Source: Chryseolinea serpens (GTDB taxonomy: Bacteria; Bacteroidota; Bacteroidia; Cytophagales; Cyclobacteriaceae). From it: DNA of 64,000 nt. The position numbers and the translations under genes were made by a program. Of this stretch, positions 53,502 through 61,584 are shown one piece after another (position 1 is the first letter of the stretch; each line of letters begins with the position of its first letter). Where the stretch lies: positions 434,001 to 498,000 of the forward strand of contig NZ_FQWQ01000006.1 in the NCBI RefSeq assembly GCF_900129725.1, written 5' to 3'. A model generated the notes under the pieces. The model did no database searches. It was given only the letters and a program-made list of their open reading frames with translations, and was not told the origin of the DNA.

Positions 53502-54077
53502 ATGAACGCGGAGCAGGAGAAACTCATCGCTATTTTCAATTCGAAGATCACCCTTCACGACGAGGAGGCCACCGCATTGCTGGACCGTTGGCATCACGCC
53601 GCCACGCTAAAGCGAAACGATTTCCTGATCAGCAAAGGGCAGGTGGAGTCTAACCTGTTTTATGTGATCCAGGGGAGCATGCGGATCTACTATCCGCATC
53701 GCGACGACGAGATTTGTGTGGGCTTTGCGCACGAGGGAAACCTGATTTGTTCGTATCCTTCTTTTATCCGCAACCAACCCTCGGACTATTTTATACAGGC
53801 CCTTGCCAAAACGGATCTGATCGCCATCCGGCGACAGGATTTCTATGGGTTGTTCGACGCCTATCCACGCATCGAAAGGGTGTGGCGCCTGTTGGAAGAA
53901 GAGGCGTTGCTGGGCAAGATCGAGCGGGAAGTGGAGATGCTCACGTTCACACCCGAAGAACGCTACCACCGGTTGTTGGAACGGAGCGCCCACATTTTTC
54001 AAACCATCCCCCGGAAGTACATTGCGTCCTACCTGCGGATGACGCCGGAAACGCTGAGCCGCATACGGCCTTCGTGA
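53502..54077 (+). CDS. Crp/Fnr family transcriptional regulator
   Basis: A 191-residue protein. The first 120 residues form a cyclic-nucleotide-binding-like jellyroll: LKRNDFLISKGQVESNLFYVIQGSMRIYY, FAHEGNLICSYPSFIRNQPSDYFIQALAKTDLIAI. The C-terminal end IPRKYIASYLRMTPETLSRIRPS is a helix-turn-helix recognition helix. No Cys residues for an Fe-S cluster are in the usual FNR position, and the Bacteroidota type lacks cAMP-binding residues. It follows AIM24 by eight bases. Confidence 0.92.
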   Translation: MNAEQEKLIAIFNSKITLHDEEATALLDRWHHAATLKRNDFLISKGQVESNLFYVIQGSMRIYYPHRDDEICVGFAHEGNLICSYPSFIRNQPSDYFIQALAKTDLIAIRRQDFYGLFDAYPRIERVWRLLEEEALLGKIEREVEMLTFTPEERYHRLLERSAHIFQTIPRKYIASYLRMTPETLSRIRPS

Positions 54078-54167
54078 GCGCAACGAACACATGGGGTTAC
54101 ACGTTCTTCTTGACGGCGATCAATATTTACGATGCATGGCCCCGGTAGTTTTGTCAAAAAAAATCAC

Positions 54168-54749
54168 ATGACAACAAACCAACTTCTCTCCACGCTCCAA
54201 TCCAATATCCACGCGCTCGTCGAGACGGTGGAAACCGAATTTATGGCGCTGCCCGACAAGGCACTGAACACCAAAGAGGCCCCCGGCCGTTGGAGCATCC
54301 TGGAATGCCTGGAGCATCTGAATCGCTACAGCCGCTACTACAATACCGCGCTGGCCAAAGCCATTGCCCATGCAAAGACTTCAACCCAGACCCGCGATGA
54401 ACCGGCGCGATCCACCTGGCTGGGGCGGAAATTTATCGCTATGTGCCATCCTTCCAACACAAAGAAGCAAAAGACCTTCAAATCCATGAACCCCGCGCAA
54501 AGCGTATTGGATCGCTCGGTGATAGAAGAATGGATCCATCACCAGGAGCAGCGCCTGGAGCTTTTGAACGATGCCCGGTCGATCAACCTTAACCAAAACC
54601 ACGTGCCCATCGAATTCTTCAAATGGCTGCGGTTGAATGTGGGCGACACCTTTCAGTTGCTCGTGGCGCATGAGCAGCGGCACCTGCTGCAGGCCTTGCG
54701 CGTGAAGGGCAAGGTGGAGTCCGTTCGGGCGCCTGCGCTGAAGGTTTGA
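54168..54749 (+). CDS. DinB-like protein
   Basis: About 193 residues from the ATG at 54168. A four-helix DinB fold: LLSTLQSNIHALVETVETEFMALPDKALNTKEAPGRWSILECLEHLNRYSRYYNTAL and the His-bearing FQLLVAHEQRHLLQALRVKGK. The three His (HLNRY, HHQEQ, HEQRHL) are plausible metal ligands. Such proteins may use bacillithiol in detoxification; ypdA in this window fits that idea. It is alone apart from the dehydrogenase gene 57 bases downstream. Confidence 0.85.
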   Translation: MTTNQLLSTLQSNIHALVETVETEFMALPDKALNTKEAPGRWSILECLEHLNRYSRYYNTALAKAIAHAKTSTQTRDEPARSTWLGRKFIAMCHPSNTKKQKTFKSMNPAQSVLDRSVIEEWIHHQEQRLELLNDARSINLNQNHVPIEFFKWLRLNVGDTFQLLVAHEQRHLLQALRVKGKVESVRAPALKV

Positions 54750-54805
54750 GGATGTGAGAGCAGGTGTTAGCTTTGTGTCCGTTAACCAACCCGTAGAGAA
54801 GTGCT

Positions 54806-56011
54806 ATGCGACTAGGTCTTATCCGCGAAGGAAAAACTCCACCCGATAAACGGGTTCCCTTCACGCCCCATCAAGTGGAGGAAATCGTACAGCGTTTTGC
54901 CCATGTCACCGTAGTGGCACAGCAAAGTGAGTTTCGATGCTTCAAGGATCAGGAATATGAAGCCGTGGGCATTGCCGCACAACCCTCGGTGGCGGACTGT
55001 GATATCCTGATGGGCATAAAAGAAGTGCCCGTGGCGCAGCTCCTGGAAGGCAAGACCTACCTTTTTTTTTCGCACACCATCAAGAAGCAACCCTATAACC
55101 GGAAGCTCCTGCAGGAAGTGCTAAAGAAAAAGATCAGGCTCATCGACTATGAAGCCTTGAAGGATAAACAAGGCAACCGCCTGGTGGCCTTCGGGCGCTA
55201 TGCCGGCATCGTCGGTGCGTTCAACGGGTTGTGGACCTATGGTAAGCGATATGGTGGCTACACCTTGCGCCGGGCTTTCGAATGTTTTGATGTGAACGAC
55301 CTGAAGCTTGAATTGCGCAAAGTGAAACTCCCCGCCGTGAAGATCATTTTAACGGGCGCCGGTCGCGTGGGAAAAGGCGCCATGGAGACTTTGGATACCG
55401 CCGGCATTCGCAAAGTGTCGCCCCAGGATTTTTTAACGCGCACGTTCAACGAGCCGGTCTATGTTCAACTGGCCAGTGCCGACTATCACACGCGCAAAGA
55501 CGGTGGACATTTTAACCGCGAAGAATTTCATGAGTACCCCGAGCGTTACACCTCGCACTTCAAAGACTTCACGGCAGTGACCGACATCCTGATGGCCGGT
55601 GCTTTCTGGAATCCGAAGGCGCCCGTGCTTTTCACCCGCGAAGAAATGACCTCGCCCGATTTTAAGATCAAGATCATTGCCGACATCACCTGCGACATTG
55701 GTGGATCTATTCCCAGCACGAAGCAAGCCAGCTCCATCGCCGATCCCATCTACGATTTCGATCCGCGCACGGATGCCCTGAAGCCGCCGCTGAGCAACGA
55801 TGAATTTGTTACCGTGATGGCGGTCGATAATTTACCCTGCGAATTGCCGCGCAGTGCCTCCGAAGAATTCGGGCGCGATCTGATCGACCGCATCCTCAAG
55901 CCGCTGTTGCTGGACGATCCCGAAGGCATCATCGAACGCGGCACCATTGCCCGCGACGGGGCCCTGACGGAGACCTTTCAATACTTGAGCGATTACGTAA
56001 AGGGAATTTAG
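54806..56011 (+). CDS. Saccharopine/alanine-dehydrogenase-like NAD(P) oxidoreductase
   Basis: A 401-residue protein with the N-terminal AlaDh/PNT-type domain: LGLIREGKTPPDKRVPFTPHQV, and later a Rossmann segment KIILTGAGRVGKGAMETLDTAGI near residue 178. The end has VAVDNLPCELPRSASEEFG. The pattern is that of lysine-ketoglutarate-reductase-like (LYS1-type) enzymes found in Bacteroidota, often annotated as alanine dehydrogenase. The substrate, saccharopine or a related amino acid, is not fixed by sequence alone. Convergent with the next gene by a four-base overlap. Confidence 0.84.
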   Translation: MRLGLIREGKTPPDKRVPFTPHQVEEIVQRFAHVTVVAQQSEFRCFKDQEYEAVGIAAQPSVADCDILMGIKEVPVAQLLEGKTYLFFSHTIKKQPYNRKLLQEVLKKKIRLIDYEALKDKQGNRLVAFGRYAGIVGAFNGLWTYGKRYGGYTLRRAFECFDVNDLKLELRKVKLPAVKIILTGAGRVGKGAMETLDTAGIRKVSPQDFLTRTFNEPVYVQLASADYHTRKDGGHFNREEFHEYPERYTSHFKDFTAVTDILMAGAFWNPKAPVLFTREEMTSPDFKIKIIADITCDIGGSIPSTKQASSIADPIYDFDPRTDALKPPLSNDEFVTVMAVDNLPCELPRSASEEFGRDLIDRILKPLLLDDPEGIIERGTIARDGALTETFQYLSDYVKGI

Positions 56012-56436
56012 AAGGTGAAGCCGTGGCGGCGGGGGAAAACCAATTTTAGGCCACGTTTATTTTTTCCGGCAATATCGAGGAAGAGATAAGACTCGCGCAG
56101 ATTTCCCTGCATGTCCCAATAATAATAGCGGCCGATCTTTCCCTGGTTATACGATTGGCTGGTGACCGACCCGATCCAGTACGATTCGCTTACGGGCAGG
56201 CTGGCGGGTGTGATCATGGAAGGCACGGCGGGTTTATAGACCACCCGGTCTCTGTCGCCGGTCAGGCCGGGAATAAACCATTTTCCGGAAATTTTGGTTT
56301 TTGTGCTGCTGACGTCCGTGGGCATGGGTACGCGCATGGGCATCGGGGCATAGCTCCGTTTAAATTGAGCGGTGGCCGTGGAGGTGATCAGCACGGTGAA
56401 GAAAAGCACGGTCGGTAAAGCGATGCGAAACTTCAT
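56008..56436 (-). CDS. Small exported protein of unknown function
   Basis: A 142-residue protein with a signal peptide (RIALPTVLFFTVLITSTATAQ). The mature part is beta-rich and basic, with IPGLTGDRDRVVYKPAVPS and SYWIGSVTSQSYNQGKIGRYYYWDMQGNLRESYLFLDIAGKNKRGL. I see no known domain. It overlaps the dehydrogenase stop by four bases and is divergent from the HlyIII gene. Confidence 0.72.
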   Translation of the reverse strand: MKFRIALPTVLFFTVLITSTATAQFKRSYAPMPMRVPMPTDVSSTKTKISGKWFIPGLTGDRDRVVYKPAVPSMITPASLPVSESYWIGSVTSQSYNQGKIGRYYYWDMQGNLRESYLFLDIAGKNKRGLKLVFPRRHGFTF

Positions 56437-56512
56437 TTGATGAGGAAGATACTATTTTTTCGGATCATTCCGTTACTTGACCGTAGATATTCGCATTCAA
56501 AAAAAAAGGATT

Positions 56513-57145
56513 ATGGAACATAAAACTCCCTCGCTAGGTGAAGAAATAGCCAACGCCATAACGCACGGCGTGGGTGCCTTGCTGGCCATTGCCGGGTTGG
56601 TGTTGCTGGTCGTGTTTTCGTCGCTTTATGGAACGGCGTGGCACATTACCGGCTTCACGGTGTTTGGAGCGATGTTGGTGATCCTCTATGTAATGTCCAC
56701 CCTATACCACAGTTTGCCGTCGCCCCGCGTGAAGCGGCTGTTCCGGAAATTCGATCACATGGCCATCTTCCTGCTCATCGCCGGCACCTACACACCGTTT
56801 TGCCTCACCGTGCTGAACGGCTGGTTGGGCTGGACGATCTTTGGATTGGTGTGGGCGTGCGCCATCGGTGGCGTGGTGTTGAAAGCCTTTCACACCGGCA
56901 AGGCCGAATGGATCTCGACCTTGTTGTATGTGACGATGGGATGGGCGGTCGTATTCTTTATTAAACCGGTCTATGACCACATGACGACACAAGGATTTCT
57001 TTTTTTGGTTTTTGGTGGGGCCAGCTATACGGCCGGTGTTTTCTTTTTTATAAAAGATAAAATGAAATATGCCCACAGCATTTGGCACATTTTCGTGCTC
57101 GGCGGAAGTGTCTGTCACTTTTTCGCGGTGATGAGCTTGCTGTAG
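56513..57145 (+). CDS. Hemolysin III (HlyIII/PAQR) family membrane protein
   Basis: About 210 residues from the ATG at 56513. Seven helices; signature SLGEEIANAITHGVGALLAIAGLVLL, TLYHSLPSPRVKRLFRKFDHMAIFLLIAGTYTPF and HSIWHIFVLGGSVCHFFAVM. The His and Asp residues form the conserved PAQR zinc site (SLYHS, DHMAIF, HxxxH). Role in bacteria is unclear; it may be a membrane hydrolase or homeostasis protein. It is alone. Confidence 0.95.
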   Translation: MEHKTPSLGEEIANAITHGVGALLAIAGLVLLVVFSSLYGTAWHITGFTVFGAMLVILYVMSTLYHSLPSPRVKRLFRKFDHMAIFLLIAGTYTPFCLTVLNGWLGWTIFGLVWACAIGGVVLKAFHTGKAEWISTLLYVTMGWAVVFFIKPVYDHMTTQGFLFLVFGGASYTAGVFFFIKDKMKYAHSIWHIFVLGGSVCHFFAVMSLL

Positions 57146-57224
57146 TTGGACCGGCCATTTTATTTCCATCCTCCATTTTATGTTAAACCCTGCATCGCGC
57201 ATTCGTTCTGAAAGTAGAAAGCGA

Positions 57225-57232
57225 TACCTTTG
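57225..57232 (+). promoter_or_regulatory. -7 promoter element of the DUF4286 gene (leaderless)
   Basis: TACCTTTG, a perfect match, three bases before the ATG at 57236. The predicted transcription start falls on the A of the start codon. Confidence 0.6.
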
Positions 57233-57235
57233 AAC

Positions 57236-57538
57236 ATGCTTTTATATAACGTGACCGTCGGCATCGATAAGGAAATCCAGGAGGAGTGGCTCGCCTGGAT
57301 GAGAGAAAATCACATTCCCCGGGTGATGGCCACGGGCATGTTTGTGGACTGGAAAATCTATAAAGTCCTGCACGACCAGGACGACGACGGTGTTTCATAC
57401 AGCGTTCAATATTTTGCAAACACCATCAATCACGTGACAACCTATCTCGAAAAATATGCCCCCAAGCTCGTAGAAGAGCACCGCACACGTTTCCATAACC
57501 GTCATGTTGCATTCATGACCTTGCTCGAAGAGGTATGA
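57236..57538 (+). CDS. DUF4286 family protein
   Basis: A 100-residue protein from the ATG at 57236; the TTG two codons earlier overlaps the -7 element. The segments YNVTVGIDKEIQEEWLAWMRENHIPRVMATGMFVDWKIYKVL and YSVQYFANTINHVTTYLEKYAPKL show the DUF4286 ferredoxin-like fold. Common in Bacteroidota, unknown function. Confidence 0.9.
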   Translation: MLLYNVTVGIDKEIQEEWLAWMRENHIPRVMATGMFVDWKIYKVLHDQDDDGVSYSVQYFANTINHVTTYLEKYAPKLVEEHRTRFHNRHVAFMTLLEEV

Positions 57539-57623
57539 AAATCCCCCTATAGAAATAGAATATTTCGTTGTCTTCAAAATAAAAAATATTTACTTTCGTT
57601 TCTCTCCCTAAGAGAAGCATAAA

Positions 57624-57929
57624 ATGAAAGTGAGGCTCACCACATTATCGCTAAGCATCCTGTTCCTGTGGGGCAGCCTGTTCGCGTATGGCGAGAGCGT
57701 TGGTGACACCAAACCCACGCAGGTGAAAGCCTCCAAAGAATGCGTGTCGAGCACGCTCATCTCGCTTGACGATGCAGACGAGGTGAAGCCTTTGCATTTT
57801 CAGGATGCCGTTCCCTTCAATGCATTAATTCTCGTGCCCACGTGCGGGCAGATCATAAATAACAACTTCCGTTCATCGCTGTATAAGCCCATCCGGGCCT
57901 ATATCGTTTTCAGGGCCTTGCGGAATTAG
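57624..57929 (+). CDS. Small exported protein of unknown function
   Basis: A 101-residue protein with a signal peptide (VRLTTLSLSILFLWGSLFAYG). The remaining 80 residues have two Cys (KECVSS and PTCGQ) and an aromatic-rich end; a disulfide between them is plausible. A near-match -7 element (TACTTTCG) lies about 30 bases before the ATG. No family is recognised. Confidence 0.62.
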   Translation: MKVRLTTLSLSILFLWGSLFAYGESVGDTKPTQVKASKECVSSTLISLDDADEVKPLHFQDAVPFNALILVPTCGQIINNNFRSSLYKPIRAYIVFRALRN

Positions 57930-57977
57930 ACCGCCAGGATGTCTCGCCCCGTAACAGTTTGTAAAAACTGTGTTCCC

Positions 57978-58004
57978 GCAAGATTGTCTTGCACACTTTT
58001 TTTT
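57978..58004 (+). terminator. Weak terminator hairpin after the small exported protein
   Basis: Arms GCAAGA and TCTTGC with loop TTG, then a run of eight T. The stem is short (six bases), so moderate. A second 7-base inverted pair (ACAGTTT/AAACTGT) lies just upstream at 57954-57971. Confidence 0.45.
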
Positions 58005-58035
58005 CTATTTACCAACCTTTTTAATTCTCTTGGCT

Positions 58036-58320
58036 ATGAAAGACACCAGAGTGATAAACCCTTCTGATATTCGTCTGTTTTATTTCGGATCGAAAGACGT
58101 GCTGTCGAACACAGAAGAAAAGGAACTGCGGCGGAACAAGCTTCTGCGCGCCATGATCCTCAGCAACTGCGAACACATTCCCATTAGCCTATATATGCGA
58201 TTGCCCAACGGCGAAACCCTCGAAACGGAAAGCGACGTGATCGACTATGCCGACGACTTCGTGATCCTGAAAGGAGGCATCAGCATTCCGGTGTGGACGA
58301 TATTCGATGTGGATGCCTAG
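58036..58320 (+). CDS. Small cytosolic protein of unknown function
   Basis: A 94-residue protein from the ATG at 58036; an upstream in-frame GTG would take in the terminator-like hairpin and is rejected. No signal. Sequence NPSDIRLFYFGSKDVLSNTEEKELRRNKLLRAMILSNCEHIPISLYMRLPNGETLETESDVID and ending GGISIPVWTIFDV suggest an alpha/beta domain with an OB- or Sm-like strand pair at the end. Family not recognised. Confidence 0.68.
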   Translation: MKDTRVINPSDIRLFYFGSKDVLSNTEEKELRRNKLLRAMILSNCEHIPISLYMRLPNGETLETESDVIDYADDFVILKGGISIPVWTIFDVDA

Positions 58321-58334
58321 CACCACAAAAGGAG

Positions 58335-58365
58335 GAGGCCGGAACGTTCCGGCCTCTTTGCTTTT
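58335..58365. terminator. Terminator between two convergent genes
   Basis: Two perfect 11-base arms (left arm GAGGCCGGAAC) with no spacer, followed by TTTGCTTTT on the plus strand. It serves the 94-residue protein gene and the convergent acetyltransferase gene. Confidence 0.82.
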
Positions 58366-58384
58366 ATAACGTTTGCAAAAGGGA

Positions 58385-58864
58385 TCATCCCTTTAGCAAT
58401 TTTTCGATCTGCTCTTTTTCCAAGGCGCAGTTGATCCACTCCTGGCCCAGCGTTGAGCCATATTTTTTATAGAACACAATGGCAGGCTCATTCCAATCGA
58501 GCACCTGCCACACCATGCCCGAGCAGTTTTCCTGCAAGGTCACTTCCAGCGTCTTGTCAAATAAGAGTTTGCCAATGCCTTTTCCCCGTTCCGATTCGGT
58601 AACGATGATGTCTTCCAGGTAGAGGCGGCGGCCTTTCCAGGTGGAGTAGCGATAGTAGTAGAGCGCCAGGCCCACAATGCCGTTCTCGTTTTCGGCCACG
58701 TAGAATCCATAGATGGGGTTGGGACCAAAGCCGTCTTTCTCCATCATCTCCACGGTGTTGATCACTTCGTCGGGAGCGCGTTCGAAAGTGGCGAGTTCTT
58801 TGATGAGCTCAAGTACGCGGGGAAGATCTGATTTTATTCCTTTGCGGAGGGTGGTGTTGTTCAT
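58385..58864 (-). CDS. GNAT family N-acetyltransferase
   Basis: A 159-residue protein. The acetyl-CoA loop is DIIVTESERGKGIGKLLF, with YLEDI before it and the preceding Y-rich LALYYYRYSTWKGRRLYLED typical of spermidine/diamine acetyltransferases (SSAT-like). YKKYGSTLGQEWINCALEKEQIEKLL closes it. SSAT-like members act on polyamines or thialysine. Stand-alone gene. Confidence 0.91.
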   Translation of the reverse strand: MNNTTLRKGIKSDLPRVLELIKELATFERAPDEVINTVEMMEKDGFGPNPIYGFYVAENENGIVGLALYYYRYSTWKGRRLYLEDIIVTESERGKGIGKLLFDKTLEVTLQENCSGMVWQVLDWNEPAIVFYKKYGSTLGQEWINCALEKEQIEKLLKG

Positions 58865-58948
58865 GCGATAAAAATAAAAAAGTATGCTGAATACAGTCGG
58901 TCGTGCGAAAGACTTTTCACAGCCTTTCCATGGCGGTCACGGTTATAT

Positions 58949-59626
58949 TTATTTTTTTTCCACGACGGTGACCTTCATCGGAATTTTGCGGAGTGGTTTC
59001 TCCAGGTCGTATACCTTTTCGTGAGCGATCTTGTCGATGACGTCAAAGCCTTCCACCACCTCACCAAAGACGGTATATTTTTGATCGAGCGTCATGTAGC
59101 CGCCCACCGTTTCGTAGACCTTTCTTTGCTCCGGAGTGTGCGTGATCCCCAGCGTTTTTTCTTCTACAGTGATGTCTTCGGGATAGTAAGGCGTGCCGTG
59201 AACGATAAAGAACTCGGCAGCGGACGATTCCAGGTTGGGATTGTTCTCGTCCTGGCGGGCCATGGACAGGGCGCCTTTTTTATGATAATGCTCCGGTCTG
59301 AATTCGGCAGGCACGCGGTATTTCAGCTTCTTATTCAGGTCACCACCCTGGATCATGAAGCCGCTGGCGATGCGATAGAAATCGGCGTTTTCGTATTGGC
59401 CATCTTTGATGAGCTTGATGAAGTTGGCGCGATGGAGCGGGGTGTCTTCATATAACTTCAACCGCATGGTGCCAAAGGAGGTCTCGATGGTCACTTCGTT
59501 CTCGGGATTCTCCTGGCCATATTTGGTGAGGATGTCGCGGACGTTTTCTTGGGTGATGAGGATGGTTTCTTTTTTGGTGCAGGAGGCGAGGAGGAGAATG
59601 AGCAGTGCGGCGGTGATTTTTTTCAT
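58949..59626 (-). CDS. Cyclophilin-type peptidyl-prolyl isomerase lipoprotein
   Basis: About 225 residues from the ATG at 59626, with a lipobox LLASC at the end of the signal. The cyclophilin core shows TSFGTMRLKLYEDTPLHRANFIKLI, DFYRIASGFMIQGGD, GALSMARQDENNPNLESSAAEFFIVHG and DQKYTVFGEVVEGFDVIDKIA. An insert near residues of about 145-185 (TPYYPEDITVEEKTLGITHTPEQRKVYE) is unusual. A periplasmic folding helper; the second cyclophilin in this window. Confidence 0.93.
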   Translation of the reverse strand: MKKITAALLILLLASCTKKETILITQENVRDILTKYGQENPENEVTIETSFGTMRLKLYEDTPLHRANFIKLIKDGQYENADFYRIASGFMIQGGDLNKKLKYRVPAEFRPEHYHKKGALSMARQDENNPNLESSAAEFFIVHGTPYYPEDITVEEKTLGITHTPEQRKVYETVGGYMTLDQKYTVFGEVVEGFDVIDKIAHEKVYDLEKPLRKIPMKVTVVEKK

Positions 59627-59705
59627 GCGCAAGGGATTAGTGGTCAAGAAAGGCTAAAATTAATTTTTATCCGGTTATTTTGGAGCACATTTTAAGTTAA
59701 ATAGT

Positions 59706-60251
59706 ATGTATAAGATAGTTGTCTTGATAGTTTTAAGCCTGATAGGATCAAACGCAAGTGCTCAAAATTATTCGCCTTTAGCGGTCGGGAACAAGTGGAC
59801 TTTCAGAATGCCGCAAAATTCCTTTGTGGACGAGGTAATCGAAGGAACATTAAACTACAAGGGGAAAAATTATACAAGATGTCTACGAAAATATTCTTGG
59901 GGTGATACCGACACACTCTTTTCGAGAGTTGACGAGAGGGGCACACTCTACTCGCTGGACTCAAAATCGAGACAAGAAACTGTTGACATTCCCGGCGAAT
60001 TGAAAATTGACCATACCTGGGTTAGCTCCGATGGCGCGTGGAGGTACGAAATCAAAAGCCTATCAGGAACACTGACGACACCTAACGATCGGTTTGAAAA
60101 TTGTCTTGTAATTAAGGCAGAACAATTGACGGGAAGAGACAAGGAAAAGCTGCAGGTGTATTACAATTACTACGCAAAGGGCATCGGATATGTCGGAAGT
60201 AAGCTAGAGAAAGGATTGATGGCCTATTTGGAAAAATGGGAATTGAAATAG
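59706..60251 (+). CDS. Exported protein of unknown function with FENC / YYAxGxG motif
   Basis: A 181-residue protein with a signal peptide (YKIVVLIVLSLIGSNASAQ). It has YSPLAVGNKWTFRMP at the start and, near the end, TPNDRFENCLVIKAE and YYNYYAKGIGYVGSKLEKGLM. The same FENCL plus YYA-x-G-x-G pair occurs in the lipoprotein at 62302-63027, so the two are distant relatives. The base composition is more A/T-rich than its neighbours. The start ATG at 59706 follows an A/T-rich leader with no clear -7. Confidence 0.7.
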   Translation: MYKIVVLIVLSLIGSNASAQNYSPLAVGNKWTFRMPQNSFVDEVIEGTLNYKGKNYTRCLRKYSWGDTDTLFSRVDERGTLYSLDSKSRQETVDIPGELKIDHTWVSSDGAWRYEIKSLSGTLTTPNDRFENCLVIKAEQLTGRDKEKLQVYYNYYAKGIGYVGSKLEKGLMAYLEKWELK

Positions 60252-60342
60252 GTCGTCCTCAGTCGCTGGTGAAGAGCAAAAGAATTATAAAGCGTTGGGG
60301 CGAATGCATATTATTCAGAAAAAATAATCCCTCTCGACGCTT

Positions 60343-61584
60343 TCAACGAATGGTGAACCAATAAACCCCACGCACCCCAAAAAACCGTGTCCTCGTTTCT
60401 TCGACGCCCTGCGTTCCAAGTCCGTGATTGTAAAAGAGGGAGGCTTCGATTGCTCGTCGGTCCTTCAGTGCGTGACTAAAGCCTAGCGAGAGATTGATGG
60501 TCCCAGGATAGATGGTTGTTTTTTTTGCGGTAGCGGTAGAGATTATAGATGTCGGATTTGCGGTTTGGTTATCGAACCGGTAGGTATACTCCAGGTCTTC
60601 GTTCAGATGGATGGTCGAAGAATAGCCGATGCCGGCAAGCCAATGATTGGCCAACGAAAGCGGGTATCGGAATTTCAGGTTTAGTGGGATTTCGAGCATG
60701 CGGTAATCGATCTCGGCACGTTGCAGATCGCCCAAATGGGTGTCTACTCCGGGTAGGGGGGCGTTTGCCAATATTTGTTCATCATGAATGGCATAAGAAC
60801 GTGTGCTGTACTTCGCGCCGGTTTCCAATGCCAGGGACGGCGAAAAAATCAAGTCCGCCAGAATGCCTGCACCTAAATTTGCATGACCGTCGCCCAAAGA
60901 ATACAGGCCATTTGAAAATTCAACAGCGGGACCCAGTGTTAATCCAACACCCCGGCTATAGTGCTTCTCCAGGTTGTAGATGGTTTTTGCAGAAAGCGAT
61001 CGCTCGATGGAAGGGTTCATTTCCTTGTGCTCACGAGCAACGCGAGAACTCTTGCCTTCCACCTCATGCGGCGTGATGCGTGTCGGAGCGGCTGCGTTCA
61101 TTGCGTCATACTCCGATGCCGATTCGTTACCGGGCACAAAAGCTGCTCCATTGTTTTTTTGCAAAAGGTTATCGGCCATTAATTTTCGATTGGTCTCTTC
61201 CAATGTGGCAATTCGCCGGATCAGCGATGCGGTCAACAAAGATCCTTGCTGCCGGCTGTCAATGATCCGGACAGTATCGGCTTTTCGCATCTGCAATTGA
61301 TGAACTTCTGCACGCAATTTCTCAATCTCCCCGGTTTGCGCGGTCAGGGTTTTAACTTCCTCCTCCAGTTCGCGCGTTATCAACCATTGTTCTCCAAGAA
61401 TGATCATCGTGACAATCAACAACCCCGTGCCAATCAACAACTCGACACGGTGGCGTGAATACCATGATGCCGTCGACATTGCTGCAATCTGGTGATGAAG
61501 TCCGGTCAGGGCGCCAGGTTCGCCCGGATGCTCGTATTCGCGCAATTTTTTTCTTATGGCACTATCGAACCTGTTGTCATCCAT
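60343..61584 (-). CDS. Trans-envelope protein: anti-sigma-like N-terminus, inner-membrane helix, coiled coil, outer-membrane barrel
   Basis: A 413-residue protein. Residues 1-40 are a charged cytosolic-type helix region (AIRKKLREYEHPGEPGALTGLHHQIAA), like anti-sigma N-termini. One membrane helix spans 47-64 (VELLIGTGLLIVTMIILG). Residues of about 70-140 form a coiled coil, followed by a linker, and 212-413 are an outer-membrane beta-barrel (GLTLGPAVEFSNGLYSLGDGHANLGAGILADL through NLSLGFSHALKDRRAIEASLFYNHGLG). Its ATG overlaps the ECF sigma stop by eight bases, so they are co-translated. Confidence 0.83.
   Translation of the reverse strand: MDDNRFDSAIRKKLREYEHPGEPGALTGLHHQIAAMSTASWYSRHRVELLIGTGLLIVTMIILGEQWLITRELEEEVKTLTAQTGEIEKLRAEVHQLQMRKADTVRIIDSRQQGSLLTASLIRRIATLEETNRKLMADNLLQKNNGAAFVPGNESASEYDAMNAAAPTRITPHEVEGKSSRVAREHKEMNPSIERSLSAKTIYNLEKHYSRGVGLTLGPAVEFSNGLYSLGDGHANLGAGILADLIFSPSLALETGAKYSTRSYAIHDEQILANAPLPGVDTHLGDLQRAEIDYRMLEIPLNLKFRYPLSLANHWLAGIGYSSTIHLNEDLEYTYRFDNQTANPTSIISTATAKKTTIYPGTINLSLGFSHALKDRRAIEASLFYNHGLGTQGVEETRTRFFGVRGVYWFTIR

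Noticed and set aside
57954-57971. A 7-base inverted pair (ACAGTTT/AAACTGT) as an operator
   Set aside because: It lies after a stop codon and next to another hairpin with a T-run, so a terminator or chance origin is more likely.
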